Shown piece after piece: positions 21,331-34,930 of a DNA stretch of 64,000 nucleotides (the stretch's first letter is position 1; every line of letters begins with the position of its first letter). Under the pieces are notes generated by a model. It was not told where the DNA came from and made no database searches. It was given only the letters and a program-made list of their open reading frames with translations. The stretch covers positions 175,106,001-175,170,000 of the forward strand of contig OX465598.1 in the NCBI GenBank assembly GCA_950022295.1. Direction: 5' to 3'. A program made the translations under genes and the position numbers. Origin of the DNA: Bromus sterilis (taxonomy: Eukaryota; Streptophyta; Magnoliopsida; Poales; Poaceae).

Positions 21331-21800
21331 CCTGTGTGATAAAAATCAACAATCAGAACAGGTTGAATGATGGATTCAAGGATAACAAGACATGATGAAG
21401 GCGGAAAAGATTATAATGCGAAGGCAATGATCCACAGAAACACGGGATAAATCCAGCAGCATAACGGCTACACCGGGATGGAAAACAAGACAACCTCGAG
21501 GAGATTGGACAAAACTTCCTCAAGGAACTCAAAACATGAAGACTCTGGATGACCACGACTGTCCTACGGCTACAAGGAAGCACTCAGCGAGATGTTCTAG
21601 TCAGACATAGATGAGCCTATTCCTATCATCCCATAGAAAAGATAAGGGTGACCCAGAACTCAGATCGATGAGGGTAAGGAGAAAAAGAAGCCTTACATTG
21701 TTCCCTTTATACCTAAGTAACTATATAACTATAGAATGCTAGACTCGACTTCGACCAAGGGTTGCTAAGCCTACAGACAGTCCTGCTCTGATACCAAGTC
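21331..21800 (-). other. Element B leader with tRNA-Met primer binding site
   Basis: The reverse complement of 21785-21796 is TGGTATCAGAGC, the initiator tRNA-Met primer site, four bases from the LTR end at 21801. The leader shares a TATA-like sequence and the GTAAGG/CCTTAC stem (21674-21696) with A. It goes straight to gag, with no counterpart of A's extra ORF. Confidence 0.88.
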
Positions 21801-24530
21801 TGTCGGGACCCGGGGTTAGCGTATGTAATTCCAGTCACGATACAATCACATGGATAGCCGAGAACCGTACCCACTTGTCTAAGCAGACAAGGCCAAGCAC
21901 AGAACGTTCTCGGTAAGCATCGAACGTGAGGGGCATCCCATTCAGGCCGGATGATCATCTGAGATGGGTCCTCATCGTCCGCTCACAAGTCTAAATGCTT
22001 ATGGGTGGTGAATCCCATACTCATAGACAAGTCGCCTCAACCATGTTATCGATTGGATCCTAACTCTTACATAGACTTACTCCAGCCCGATCACTTAGTC
22101 GGGGTCTAGGGCGGGCTCGATCATACAACAAAGTGTGCACGTGACAGAGTCACGAGCAATCGCATCGCGACGCCCCAAGCTACGCACATCTAAGGGCCAC
22201 TTGGTGTATAAACGACCGCCAGCCAGATCACAACTAAGGTCTCGAAAACCCATACTAAGGCATGCATGTTATAAACATACACGCAGCACACATGCCTAGT
22301 ATGAACAACAGGTATCATCACATAACTCTACAAAGTACTCTTTATAGATAAACACATAGAGCATACAAAGATCACATGTCTGTGATCAACATTACATCAT
22401 ACAACGAAAGAAAATTAGGTCTGAGTACAGACAAGTTTAACAAATGGCTTAGAGAAGCCTTGTAAACAAACATGCCCTTCCACGAGGGACCAGACTGCTG
22501 TCTGGGACTATACTACCAAGGTCAACGTCGAGCTTCACGAAGGTGACTCCATCGGGGTCCGGTTCTTATCTAAAACATAGAATAAGCAAACGTGAGTACA
22601 AAGTCGTACTCAGAAAGACTTACATCAGATCTATACTACTCATGCTCAAGTATCAAGGTAAAGGGAGGTGGGGTTTCACCATGCAGAAGTGCCAGCTTTG
22701 ACTTGGCTAATCCTGAAATACGAGTACCAGACTTGAGGTAAGAAGCGTACACGAGTCCACTACATCTCCAACCAATACAGCACTATGGTTACTTCCTCGA
22801 CTTTCCCACGAGGAGGCACACCATAGCACTCACGCTTATCTTGCGGATTTTAAAAGTATCCATTCAAGTTGTCTATGATCAAGTAGAGGTTTCCAAGTAG
22901 TCCATAACCGCGGACACAACTATTCGAATAGTTCATTAACCCTGCAGGGGTGTGCATCTTCACACGCGTGTCATCACTTATCGTCTCGTTCTTGTCATCC
23001 TTCAAGCGGATGTCGGACGTGGATGAAACCAAGGCACTACCCTCACATCACCTTCTCTAATCCAGGAGCCGACTACCTGAGTTTGTCACCACTCGAGAGT
23101 CCGGCCGGTTCCATGAAACAGACTCAGATAATGTAAGGGACCGAGACGCCACCTTTGACAGATGGTTTCACTGCCTCACAGGTCCACCCACATATCTATA
23201 CATAAATCAAATGAAAAGCCCGAATCTAGTGTGACTCCTGGACTGGATCGGGTATGTAAAGAGGCCAAACGGGGCTCCCATAAAACCCTACATGTGGTCA
23301 TACTCTTTGTCTTGGATCACAAAACAGAAACTCAGGGCCTAGGGTAGTGTTCAACGAGACAACCCATTGTGTACTCCTACACAGCCTCTCATCGTTCACC
23401 TTTGTTTAGGGTGGATTCACCAACACGTTTCACTTTCATCAACACCACTGTGTTCATTCCATCCCGACTCACAATCAAAACATCCTCATTGTACCACTAA
23501 GCAGCAAAAACAGTAACATTTGTAGGGGCCACATGCTCATCAATCAACTCCTAAATCTGCTAGGATTGTCGTTTGCTTAATACGGTGGCAAAATGATAGG
23601 TCATGCATCGGAATGGGTTCAACTATGCGAAAGAACATGTCTCGATGATCTCCTAAACATGCATAAGAGAGACTGAGAGGGAATTGGGATTTTATAGATA
23701 TGATCAATGGGGGTTTGCTTGCCTTGCTGACGAGGTTCGACAACGGTGTCTTCAACGAAGGGGGTGGCCTCCGGTTCCGGTTGCACGTCTATCGAGCAAA
23801 CAATCAAACAATGGTATAAATTTATTTGCAATGGATCAAACACATGATCAATATTGAAATGGTAATGTTCTTGGTCACAATGTTGGTACAATTCCATTTA
23901 AAAGAAGTCAAATGCAAAGTCACTTGCAAAAGTGCTTCAAATTTGAATTTGAATTATAGCCATATGGATGTTTTGCACTGTTCGCCCATTTTAAAATGGT
24001 CAAACATGAAAACAGAGCCCATATTCATAATCCTTGGATTTTTCTGATAATTTTAGACATATTATTTGCTATATTTGGAGTTCAAATGAATTAGTTATGA
24101 ATTTTCCAAGTTTAACTCATTTTCTGGAATTTTCTGGATTAATTTAATTCCCTGGAATTTCTTTATTGCGTCAGCATGACACAATGCTGACATCAGGGGG
24201 GTCTGACTGGTGGGGCCTGCTTGTCATTCTCTCAGGGTTAATCCCCGGTTGGATTTAACTAACAGGAGCTTAGGGGGGGGCTGGCCCACATGTCATGGAC
24301 TCAGGGGGGGGGGGGATTAACTGGGTCATTAGGGCTAAATAACCCGGCCTGCCGGCGGTTAGCCGTCGGCGACCGGCAGACGCGGCGGAGGGTTGCCGGA
24401 GTGGGTTTCCGGCCACCATTTGGAACGGGACGACCACGGGAAGAGGCGCCGGGCTCGTCCGCTTCGATCTGTGCCGCCAGGGGGTCTCCAGGAGCTTCGA
24501 GGCCACGGCTACGACGACAATGGTGGTTGC
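21801..24530 (-). repeat. 5' LTR of element B, first piece
   Basis: This begins (as LTR end) with TGTCGGGACC and matches 13120-15843 of the 3' LTR. It carries the core (22900-22955), the hairpin (22593-22612), the acidic frame (22521-22565) with an intact TTTTAG acceptor-like site, and the U3 frame (23540-23897). The piece is cut by Copia element H after GGTTGC; GTTGC (24526-24530) would be the H target-site copy, but its partner is deleted. Confidence 0.94.
23540..23897 (-). other. LTR-resident conserved reading frame (B 5' LTR copy)
   Basis: Same organisation as 14859-15216: MELYQHC start, PEPEATPFVED, EPRQQGKQTPIDH, KIPIPS, then an overlapping frame with EPIPMHDLSFCH and TTILADLGVD before a stop. 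The few differences from the 3' LTR copy include amino-acid changes, so this pair gives no support for selection since insertion. Confidence 0.38.
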
Positions 24531-26657
24531 TGTTGGAAACGTAGTAGAAAACAAAAAATTTCGGCCTACGAATCAAGAACCCACGATCATCCAAGAAGAT
24601 TGCATACAAGGTTTTCGGTCATGGCTCACCAACCGATGTAGCGGAAGTAGAGTTGGTGAAGCTCGTGGACGTAGTGGAAGTAGATCTCGCAAGTTCTCCC
24701 ACGAACAGTCCCTCGATCAATCCCACGAACAAGTCCCGCGATCTAGTCCCACGGACAAGTCCCATGAACAAGCTCCTCGAAGAAGGGTCGAAGGTACGAC
24801 CCCTCCATTAGTATCCACACATCCCGTAGCAGCAATCCAGCAGCGCTCCGCCGTCCAGAGATGAACGCCACTGAGAAAACTAGAGGGATAAAACCCTAAC
24901 GGATTCCGATCTAGAACAGCGTCTAAACCGGGGTCTAAAAGTGGAGCAACGGGGTTTAGAGGAGGGAGGGTGGCGCATAGGCCTTGGGGATCGATTGTGT
25001 GTCTTCCCCCCACCCTTGGCTCACCTTATATAGGTGGCCAAGGGGCCTAGGGCGCAGCTCAAGGAGGTTTGGGAGTCCAACTTGGACTCCCAAGCCTTCC
25101 AAACCTACACATACCTTCCCACCGGAAACCTTCCATAATGGTATTTGGAAATCCCACCTGGAGGATCTCCCACCCCTTTTTGGTGCGCCCCCACCACCTG
25201 GCCGGCCAGGGCAGCCTAGGTGGCTTGCCCCCCAAGGCCAGGGGCGCAGGGCAGTGGGTGGTACTGCCCGGAACCTTCCGGAACCTTCTAGAAGCTTCCA
25301 AGACCTTCCGGGACCTACCGGGACTGTTTCGGGACATTCCGGACACTTTTGGAGCACTTCCAATACCTTCCGGAACCTCTAACGAATGTTCCGGAGCCAT
25401 CTAAATGGGTTTCGGAGCCATCCGGGCAAAGGTTATTATGTCCGGTGAACACAACATATTGTTTAAGCTGTCCACCAATCACCGAAACTATTCCGGTTGA
25501 TCATAAACTTTCCCATTACCATTTTCATATGTTCCGGAACCACCTGGGACTACTCCAAAGAGATCCGAACATATCCTAAATACCCAGAACTACTTCTGGT
25601 GCCCTTATGAACTATTCCATAAATCTCCGGAACTACTTCCGGTACCCGTATGAACTATTCTGCTTTGCTTCCACTAAACCTTCTACCATACTAGTATTCT
25701 AACAGACTACTGCTTGTTAAGTGTGTGACCCAATGGGTTCGGTATAATGCGGACATGACTCAGAACATCTTCCGGACATAGGTCAACAGCCTTTCGTCAA
25801 TAGCCAATAATCAACAGCGGAGCCATGGACACCCATGTTGACTCCCGCACATACACGAAGAAACTTCGAGTGAACCATTATGTTTATTCATGTACCATTC
25901 CCTTTGCTTCGTGATATATGACAAAGTTAGAGGAGAGATGTTTGGCACCCATGTGTAACAACTTCTTGAACACAAGCCACTCGTTATCCTCTTTGCTCGT
26001 TTGTCCATTTTCTCGTTATCGTATTCCGGTATCCCCGTGACTGAATCACAATGCGTCTGGCCAGACTATAATGGATACCGTCATACCGAGTGGGCCCGAA
26101 GTGAATATCTTCTTCATCGTGAAGGAGCAAATCCCATTCTTGAACTATCACAGTCACTAGCCACACCATCTGACATACCCAGAACATATTTTACTACTTC
26201 CCATTTACAGGAGGATTCATCTAAGAACCAAAGCATGTCTTCCTGTGTGAAGCAACTCGATACTCTCATGGTCTAAGGAATTACGTATATGATAACATTT
26301 CATGATATGACTTATAACGTAGTTACGATGTGATCTCTAAGTATATCATTCAATACTGGGGTCGGTTCAACATCATTGTTCTGCTAACAATATGTTCCCA
26401 TTGCTACTGACATCCTTGTTACAAGAACAATGTCCATGATTAAGAAAACGTAATCATCAGTTAGCACATGAGCTGGTCTTAGAGGCTAAACCAGGAACTC
26501 TTGGTGTTTACATTTCCACACATGCAAGTGAGTTTTCTTCTGAATCTCATAGTCAGGGTCATTGCAATTATAGCACAGAAATATAAACATTAATTACGAA
26601 CGTGGAAATATATATATAATAACATTTTATTATTGCCTCTAGGTCATATTTCCTACA
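24531..26657 (-). repeat. Copia element H, 3' LTR (2127 bp)
   Basis: Bounded by TGTTGGAAAC (24531) and CATATTTCCTACA (26657), and followed by a polypurine tract in reverse. It is nearly identical to 31708-33847. Around 25260-25400 there are many short TTCCGG/CTTCC repeats that give overlapping open frames without coding meaning. The region 24700-24960 is moderately GC-rich. Confidence 0.93.
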
Positions 26658-29600
26658 GTCTCCCACTTGCACTAGAGTCAATAATATTATCAGTGCTTGA
26701 GCATTTTACACCTATGGCATACCGGTGTAATACATGCTTCATTTGTGGTATAGACTTCATCATCGGATCTGATGCTTCAGGCCCGTTTGTATCTTGCATA
26801 TCTTCGCGTTTTTCACGCTATCATAAAATTTACTAATTTTATCAGTTTAGCTTTGTATATGTTTGAATCATTTGGCAGGACCTTGGTTCCTTCAGAATAA
26901 GTCATGAAATCATTCGTCAATGTTCCATGAGCTTCAAGCATCTAGGAAACCATACCATGTTCATAAATGAACTGATGACTCAAAATACCCTCCCTTGTTA
27001 CTTCTTTAAGCAACAATATACTTAGCCTCTGTTGTAGAATTCGCCACAGTATCTAACTTAACACAGTTCCTTCATACTGTGCCACCCTTACGTGTGAAAC
27101 ACATAATCCCAATTAAAATCAAAAATCGGTTGGAGTAAGTATGAAGACTGAATTGGTGTAACTGTTTACATCAAAAATTCAGCTGGTGTAACTTGTTACA
27201 ACGAGCTGTTCATTATCTCCATTTTCCGAGAAACATATCTTATCTATCATAAGTTTAACTTTTCACTGTTTGTCCAATGATCAACATATTGATCACTTTG
27301 GTATCTTGCTTACAACCTTTTCGAGCACTGGACATATCTGGTCGTTTTACATATTATGGTGTACATGATTAATCCAAAAACATAGGTGAGTGAAATCCAA
27401 TTCATGTGTTTTTCTTATTTGTGTTCATGAACACCGATTTCCGCAAACAACTTTTCACCATGACCTCGGAAAGAACATCCTTCTTGGCGTATTAATACTA
27501 AACTACTTTAGTATCATGTCAACATGTAATGTTGGCTTTAGCATGATCAGACACTTACTATCTACATAGATCATTGTGCTCAATACTAATGCTATATTAG
27601 CCCAAGTACTTCAGCTGAAAACTATTTCCAATAAAGTCCTTATTCGTGTCAAGAAATTTATATCATTTCTAATCAACAATATGTCATCTACATAAGGTTT
27701 TAGAAATATTATTCAGCTCCCACTTACTTTCTTGAATATTCAAGCATCTTCGTTATTCCTGATGAAATAAACTCTTTTCGCAATTTCATCACAACGAAAA
27801 TTCCAACTCCATTATGCTAGCTTCAGTCCATCACTGGATATCCAAGGCTTGCATCTATTTTAGCATCCTTTGAATCGACAAAACATTCCGGTCGTATCAC
27901 GTATACGTCCTTTGTTATATTTCCGTGTAGGAACTTTGTTTTTGACGTTCATTCTACCATATCCTATAAATGAGATATGTAGTAATTGCTAGTATAACCC
28001 GAACTGACTAAAGCATTTCTACGGTCGACACTATTTCGCCGTAGTCAACCTTTGAACTCGCTAGAAAGCAATTTTCCAACGAGTTGAGCTTTATGGATAA
28101 AACAATTTCATCCGAATCAATTATAGATCCATATATATATTCTTCAGACTTTTAGTCTTTTGGAGGGTCTACCAAGTTCAAAACTTGACTTACTTCCATG
28201 GATACTATCTCGGATTATTTGGCCTTTAGCCAAATCCCGGAGTCAGGGCCCATCAACGCTTCTTTGTATATCACAGGTTTATCATTGTCGAACAACAATA
28301 TCTCGTTTTACATATCATGAATGTTTGTACGAGTTTTGTCTAACCTGTGTGGTTCAGCTGCGCACTTCTCTGAAGATTCAACAATCTTTGACAAGTTGCA
28401 CTGTCCTCCCACTCACTCTTTTGTAAGAAACTATTTTTCTTCAAAACACATTGTTCTTAACAGCAAACAGTTTTTCTTTTGTGTAGTGATAGAGGAATAC
28501 CAAAACTTTTGGCATAACCTTAACAAAGTAGCACTTATCTGATTTGGGGTTTTGAGTATGTCAAACATATGCCTCATATACCCAAATTTTAAGAAAAGAC
28601 AACATGGTTTTAACAGTCCATACCACATCTAATATGGTGTCATTTCAACAGATTTGATGATGCTCTTTTCAGTGTAAAAGCCGTAGTCACTAACGCATAA
28701 CTTTAATAAGTATAATGGAAAATTGATAAACGTCATATTTGATCTTTACCGTGTCATACATGGCTTGATTACATCTCTCGAACACTTTACTCATAGTGAT
28801 GTTCCGGGAGATGCAAGTTAAGACAGTTCTTCACAACTCATCAGACGTTCACTAAACTTGTAACTAAAATATTACTTTCTACAATCTAATTTGCAGAAGC
28901 TTTATTTTCTTGTTACAACGAATTTCTATTTCACTCTAAAATTCCTTGAACATTTCGAAGATTTCAGACGTATGTCTCTATTGAACAGATATCCACATAT
29001 CTACTTCAACTCATGAGTGAAGATAGGGAATCCACTGCACACAACTACACTTATTGGACTGCACACATCATCATGTATGATTACCAATGGTTTAGTTGCC
29101 CGTTCATGTATGGCCTATTAACGGTGTTTTAGTCACATTACTTCGAGACAAAGATCGCAAGCGTCAAGTGATTCATAATCATATGACTCGAAAATCCATC
29201 ACTTATGGAAATTCTTCATGCATGTTATGTCACTTGTGATAAAGGGCAGTGCCACATCTATGTGGTATTTCTGTCAGTCTTGCGACGTTTAGCGTCAGTG
29301 TTATGGATGTTTAGTATTATTATCAAGATTCATAACATACACCCTATTCATAATGGAAGTATGGCCTTTACGTTATTCATAGCTTTGAACAACTCTCTTG
29401 CAACAAACATGATTCAAAATGATGTTTTGCAACAAGGCTAAAGTGTAGTAACAATTTACTCAACTCTAAAATGAATTATGAAGATAATCATAGAGTCAAC
29501 ACACGGTATAGTAAACCTTTTACCGTGTTCCCGAGCGTGTCAAAACTCATCATTAGCTAGTCATAAAGGCCATAGTATTTCTTGCATCGAGTTGCAACAA

Positions 29601-31707
29601 TATGCAATCGATGTGATATTCCGGTGATCAACAGTTTAATCACAATATACGGAATCCACAATTAACTGCTTAATCATGATTCCCTAGAATTACATCCTTG
29701 ACCAGCAATGAATTCATCTATAACTCCGTATGACTTTCATTTCTGAGCTGGTTATTCCAGTCTTCTTTCGTTTTGCCTTTATACGTATCATAGTTCTATT
29801 TCCAATGTCACTCCTACTCACAGAAGATCACACATGATCAAGGGTGGCGCATGCCATGGACTTTCCGGCATGTAAGTCTTACTAACACACTATGGAAGTT
29901 CCTTTCCCTTAATCCTCATCATCATATGACCAGTGTTCTTCTGGATGCCACACTTATCCGTTTCGTTAAGAGCACAGTGAATATTTTCACTAATGCTTAC
30001 AATCATACATTGTACTAGATATCTTATATCCAACATTAATTGTCTTACTACTGAAAACTATTTTTCAGTTCCATGAATATAACATAACTATCCCAAACTT
30101 TTCGAAGTTCGGGTTTCATGGTGGTGAAGACAATGCACTTAGCTCTGGTGGAATTCTAGCATTTTGGATTATGGACATAAGTCACATCATCCATAGCATC
30201 AGCGGGAGAGCATCAAAAATTTGCGATAGGACATGGTCCTTCTCGGCACTATTGAGGATAGTCCTCACAATACGGTACCAATCGTAAAGTTTTTACCAGA
30301 TAATACAGTTAATCAAAATCAATTGGGAAGGTGGTAACGCGAGCCATTATTCTACAACGATAATGCAAATACTAAGACTTTGTTCATAATTAAGTTACAC
30401 TTGTGATTAATCAATTTAATTACTAAGTGCGGTCCCACTCAGATCAATATCTCTCGTAATTGATGCTGGAGTGATTCAAGATCCGACCCAATCGTCCGCC
30501 ATTGATGTGACATCACTGATGACTTAGATTGGACCGGTAGGCCAACTTGCCAATCACAACACATGTGATTCTTGTTCATCTTTCGATGGGCGTGTTCCGG
30601 TAGCAAACTTTTATCCAAACCGTCAAGACAACCAAGTGTAATGCGCTGTGTGTTCTTTTAACACACCCGCCTTTTATGCGTCACACACGTGTGCACCCAT
30701 GTGACATGACCTGCTCCGATGTGAAACATAGTATAGACGGTGCTATAGTTGGAAGAACACTATCAACTTGATATTGTTTTGCGAGAGATCACCCTAATAA
30801 AACACGACTACTGCGCATCAAACAATGGTGCATCAAAGGGATAAACATCACAGGCAGTTCATAAAATTATGTGATATGATATAGCCCTTTGCTTCGTGAA
30901 GTCTTCGTAGTCTTCACGCCGTCGTGGTAGAAGTCACCGCGTCCACCAACTTTCTCCTTGGCACCGGGAACATCACCACGGCTTCCGGCATGTGCGTCGG
31001 GGTCCACCTCCGCATCGTAGATCATCACCTTGCATCTATCTATTGCTTTGCCTCGAGCTAATAAACAGTTCTGGCACGCAGGCCATAATTAAGTGACAAT
31101 CATATGACTCCAGTCATCATGCCGTACCACGACACGCAGGTCGCGAATAAATATTACATAACATATAGCATCTCATACAAACACATTGCAAATCTTGAAG
31201 GCTATACCACATCACATGCATACTCTGCAAAAACGAGTTAGATCGCCATCTACACGGGTTGTTGCAACTTTTATCGTGGTTGTTAAGCAGGTTTACAAGG
31301 CAAACGAGAAACCCTAGACAAAACAAAAACACGATACTTCTTTTGTTGCTAGTTTAACATACGGGGTGCGTGTAGCAACTAATGCCACAAGCCAAACTTC
31401 GTTAAACGCGTGACCCCCGTGTGGATTTGAGTTCATAAAATCCACAAGCCCGTTCATGTAAAATTTTCTATAGCAAGACTAGGATGAGATCCAAGGAATT
31501 TGATGTAGTCCATGATCAAGGCAACCAGCATACTAAGAGCAGCATAGAGGGATCATGGCAAAACTCAAACCTTGTAGCAAAATCACATCATGCCGTCGAG
31601 CAAAGAAAAGATCACATGATAGGGAAGCAAACAAGAAAATCAATGCCTCATATCAACATATGATCTACCTAAACGTGCATCTAATCAAGGATCGCTCAAG
31701 ATACCAC
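26658..31707 (-). pseudogene. pol: Copia element H internal region, degenerate pol
   Basis: Read leftward on the reverse strand, the primer site equivalent is at 31694-31706 (TGGTATCTTGAGC, a modified tRNA-Met site). Near 27672-27695 the frame gives YVDDILLI, the Copia RT catalytic box. Near 27011-27050 it gives STTEAKYIVA, the Copia RNase H motif. The purine tract AGTGCAAGTGGGAGAC (26658-26673) lies before the 3' LTR. The RT then RNase H order agrees with Copia. Gag, protease and integrase should lie between 28000 and 31500, but I cannot identify them confidently because of numerous stops and frameshifts. No long frame exists on either strand. Confidence 0.75.
31694..31706 (-). other. Primer-binding-site remnant of element H
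   Basis: The reverse complement is TGGTATCTTGAGC, which resembles the tRNA-Met site TGGTATCAGAGC with a small change. It directly adjoins the LTR at 31708, and this marks 31708-33847 as the 5' LTR of the complete unit. Confidence 0.65.
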
Positions 31708-33847
31708 TGTTTGGAAACGTAGTAGAAAACAAAAAATTTCGGCCTACGAATCAAGAACCCAAGATCATCCAAGAAGATTGCATACAAGTTTTTAGGTCAT
31801 GGCTCACCAACCGATGTAGCGGAAGTAGAGTTGGTGAAGCTCGTGGACGTAGTGGAAGTAGATCTCGCAAGTTCTCCCACGAACAGTCCCTCGATCAATC
31901 CCACGAACAAGTCCCGCGATCTAGTCCCACGGACAAGTCCCATGAACAAGCTCCTCGAAGAAGGGTCGAAGGTACGACCCCTCCATTAGTATCCACACAT
32001 CCCGTAGCAGAAATCCAGCAGCGCTCCGCCGTCCAGAGATGAACGCCACCGAGAAAACTAGAGGGATAAAACCCTAACGGATTCCGATCTAGAACAGCGT
32101 CTAAACCGGGGTCTAAAAGTGGAGCAACGGGGTTTAGAGGAGGGAGGGTGCCGCATAGGCCTTGGGGATCGATTGTGTGTCTTCCCCCCACCCTTGGCTC
32201 ACCTTATATAGGTGGCCAAGGGGCCTAGGGCGCAGCTCAAGGAGGTTTGGGAGTCCAACTTGGACTCCCAAGCCTTCCAAACCTACACATACCTTCCCAC
32301 CGGAAACCTTCCATAATGGTATTTGGAAATCCCACCTGGAGGATCTCCCACCCCTTTTTGGTGCGCCCCCACCACCTGGCCGGCCAGGGCAGCCTAGGTG
32401 GCTTGCCCCCCAAGGCCAGGGGCGCAGGGCAGTGGGTGGTACTGCCCGGAAACTTTCGGAACCTTCTAGAAGCTTCCAGGACCTTCCGGGACCTACCGGG
32501 ACTGTTTCGGAGCACTTCCAATACCTTCCGGAACACTTTTGGAGCACTTCCAATACCTTCCGGAACCTCTAACGAATTTTCCGGAGGCATCTAAATGGGT
32601 TTCGGAGCCATCCGGGAAAAGGTTATTATGTCCGGTGAACACAACATATTGTTTAAGCTGTCCACCGATCACCGAAACTATTCCGGTTGATCGTAAACTT
32701 TCCCATTACCATTTTCATATGTTCCGGAACCACCTGGGACTACTCCAGAGAGATCCGAACATATCCAAAATACCCAGAACTACTTCCGGTGCCCTTATGA
32801 ACTATTCCATAAATCTCCGGAACTACTTCCGGTACCCGTATGAACTATTCTACTTTGCTTCCACTAAACCTTCTACCATACTAGTATTCTAACAGACTAC
32901 TGCTCGTTAAGTGTGTGACCCAATAGGTTCGGTATAATGCGGACATGACTCAGAACATCTTCCGGACATAGGTCAACAGCCTTTCGTCAATAGCCAATAA
33001 TCAACAGCGGAGCCATGGACACCCATGTTGACTCCCGCACATACACGAAGAAACTTCGAGTGAACCATTATGTTTATTCATGTACCATTCCCTTTGCTTC
33101 GTGATATATGACAAAGTTAGAGGAGAGATGTTTGGCACCCATGTGTAACAACTTCTTGAACACAAGCCACTCGTTATCCTCTTTGCTCGTTTGTCCATTT
33201 TCTCGTTATCGTATTCCGGTATCCCCGTGACTGAATCACAATGCGTCTGGCCAGACTATAATGGATACCGTCATACCGAGTGGGCCCGAAGTGAATATCT
33301 TCTTCATCGTGAAGGAGCAAATCCCATTCTTGAACTATCACAGTCACTAGCCACACCATCTGACATACCCAGAACTTATTTTACTACTTCCCATTTACAG
33401 GAGGATTCATCTAAGAACCAAAGCATGTCTTCCTGTGTGAAGCAACTCGATACTCTCATGGTCTAAGGAATTACGTATATGATAACATTTCATGATATGA
33501 CTTATAACGTAGTTACGATGTGATCTCTAAGTATATCATTCAATACTGGGGTCGGTTCAACATCATTGTTCTGCTAACAATATGTTCCCATTGCTACTGA
33601 CATCCTTGTTACAAGAACAATGTCCATGATTAAGAAAACGTAATCATCAGTTAGCACATGAGCTGGTCTTAGCGGCTAAACCAGGAACTCTTGGTGTTTA
33701 CATTTCCACACATGCAAGTGAGTTTTCTTCTAAATCTCATAGTCAGGGTCATTGCAATTATAGCACAGAAATATAAACATTAATTACGAACGTGGAAATA
33801 TATATATAATAACATTTTATTATTGCCTCTAGGGCATATTTCCAACA
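31708..33847 (-). repeat. Copia element H, shared middle LTR (2140 bp)
   Basis: It starts TGTTTGGAAACG (one extra T compared with 24531) and ends CATATTTCCAACA. It is the 5' LTR for the internal region to its left and the 3' LTR for the partial internal region to its right. It is about 13 bp longer than the other copy because of a small duplication near 32510-32565 (GGAGCACTTCCAATACC occurs twice). Confidence 0.93.
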
Positions 33848-34930
33848 GTCTCCCACTTGCACTAGAGTCAATAATATTATCAGTGCTTGAGCATTTTACA
33901 CCTATGGCATACCGGTGTAATACATGTTTCATTTGTGGTATAGACTTCATCATCGGATCTGATGCTTCAGGCCCGTTTGTATCTTGCATATCTTCGCGTT
34001 TTTCACGCTATCATAAAATTTACTAATTTTATCAGTTTAGCTTTGTATATGTTTGAATGATTTGGCAGGACCTTGGTTCCTTCAGAATAAGTCATGAAAT
34101 CATTCGTCAATGTTCCATGAGCTTCAAGCATCTAGGAAACCATACCATGTTCATAAATGAACTGATGACTCAAAATACCCTCCCTTGTTACTTCTTTAAG
34201 CAACAATATACTTAGCCTCTGTTGTAGAATTCGCCACAGTATCTAACTTAACACAGTTCCTTCATACTGTGCCACCCTTACGTGTGAAACACATAATCCC
34301 AATTAAAATCGAAAATCGGTTGGAGTAAGTATGAAGACTGAATTGGTGTAACTGTTTACATCAAAAATTTAGCTGGTGTAACTTGTTACAACGAGCTGTT
34401 CATTATCTCCATTTTCCGAGAAACATATCTTATCTATCATAAGTTTAACTTTTCACTGTTTGTCCAATGATCAACATATTGATCACTTTGGTATCTTGCT
34501 CACAACCTTTTCGAGCACTGGACATATCTGGTCGTTTTACATATTATGGTGTACATGATTAATCCAAACACATAGGCGAGTGAAATCCAATTCATGTGTT
34601 TTGCTTATCTGTGTTCATGAACACCGATTTCCGCAAACAACTTTTCACCATGACCTCGGCAAGAACATCCTTCTTGGCGTATTAATACTAAACTACTTTA
34701 GTATCATGTCAACATGTAATGTTGGCTTTAGCATGATCAGACACTTACTATCTACATAGATCATTGTGCTCAATACTAATGCTATATTAGCCCAAGTACT
34801 TCAGCTGAAAACTATTTCCAATAAAGTCCTTATTCGTGTCAAGAAATTTATATCATTTGTAATCAACAATATGTCATCTACATAAGGTTTTAGAAATATT
34901 ATTCAGCTCCCACTTACTTTCTTGAATATT
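33848..34930 (-). pseudogene. pol: Second, truncated copy of Copia H 3' internal region
   Basis: This matches 26658-27740 at about 99%. It contains the same polypurine tract (33848-33863), RNase H remnant (about 34200-34240) and RT box YVDDILLI (34861-34884). It ends abruptly at TTGAATATT and continues as the B LTR. It is a remnant of a tandem second unit. Confidence 0.92.

Larger units (their letters stand above)
24531..34930 (-). mobile_element. Element H: BARE/Angela-like Ty1/Copia, tandem LTR-internal-LTR-internal
   Basis: From left to right on the plus strand: 3' LTR 24531-26657, internal region 26658-31707, 5' LTR 31708-33847, and a second copy of the 3' end of the internal region 33848-34930. 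LTRs read TGTTGGAAATATG-like at their start and end CGTTTCCAACA or similar, typical of BARE/Angela relatives. Reverse-strand remnants show Copia RT then RNase H, but frames are riddled with stops. The right end is missing: the sequence switches to the B LTR at 34931. The two internal copies differ at about ten sites in 1080 bp. Confidence 0.9.

Noticed and set aside
24956..25404. Overlapping frames of 110-135 codons in the Copia LTR
   Set aside because: They arise from repeated TTCCGG-like units, recur in the other LTR at 32134-32594, and show no coding character.
25300..25600. CRISPR-like or satellite array from the repeated TTCCGG units
   Set aside because: Unit spacing and length are irregular and there are no conserved repeats with unique spacers; the region is an ordinary Copia LTR.
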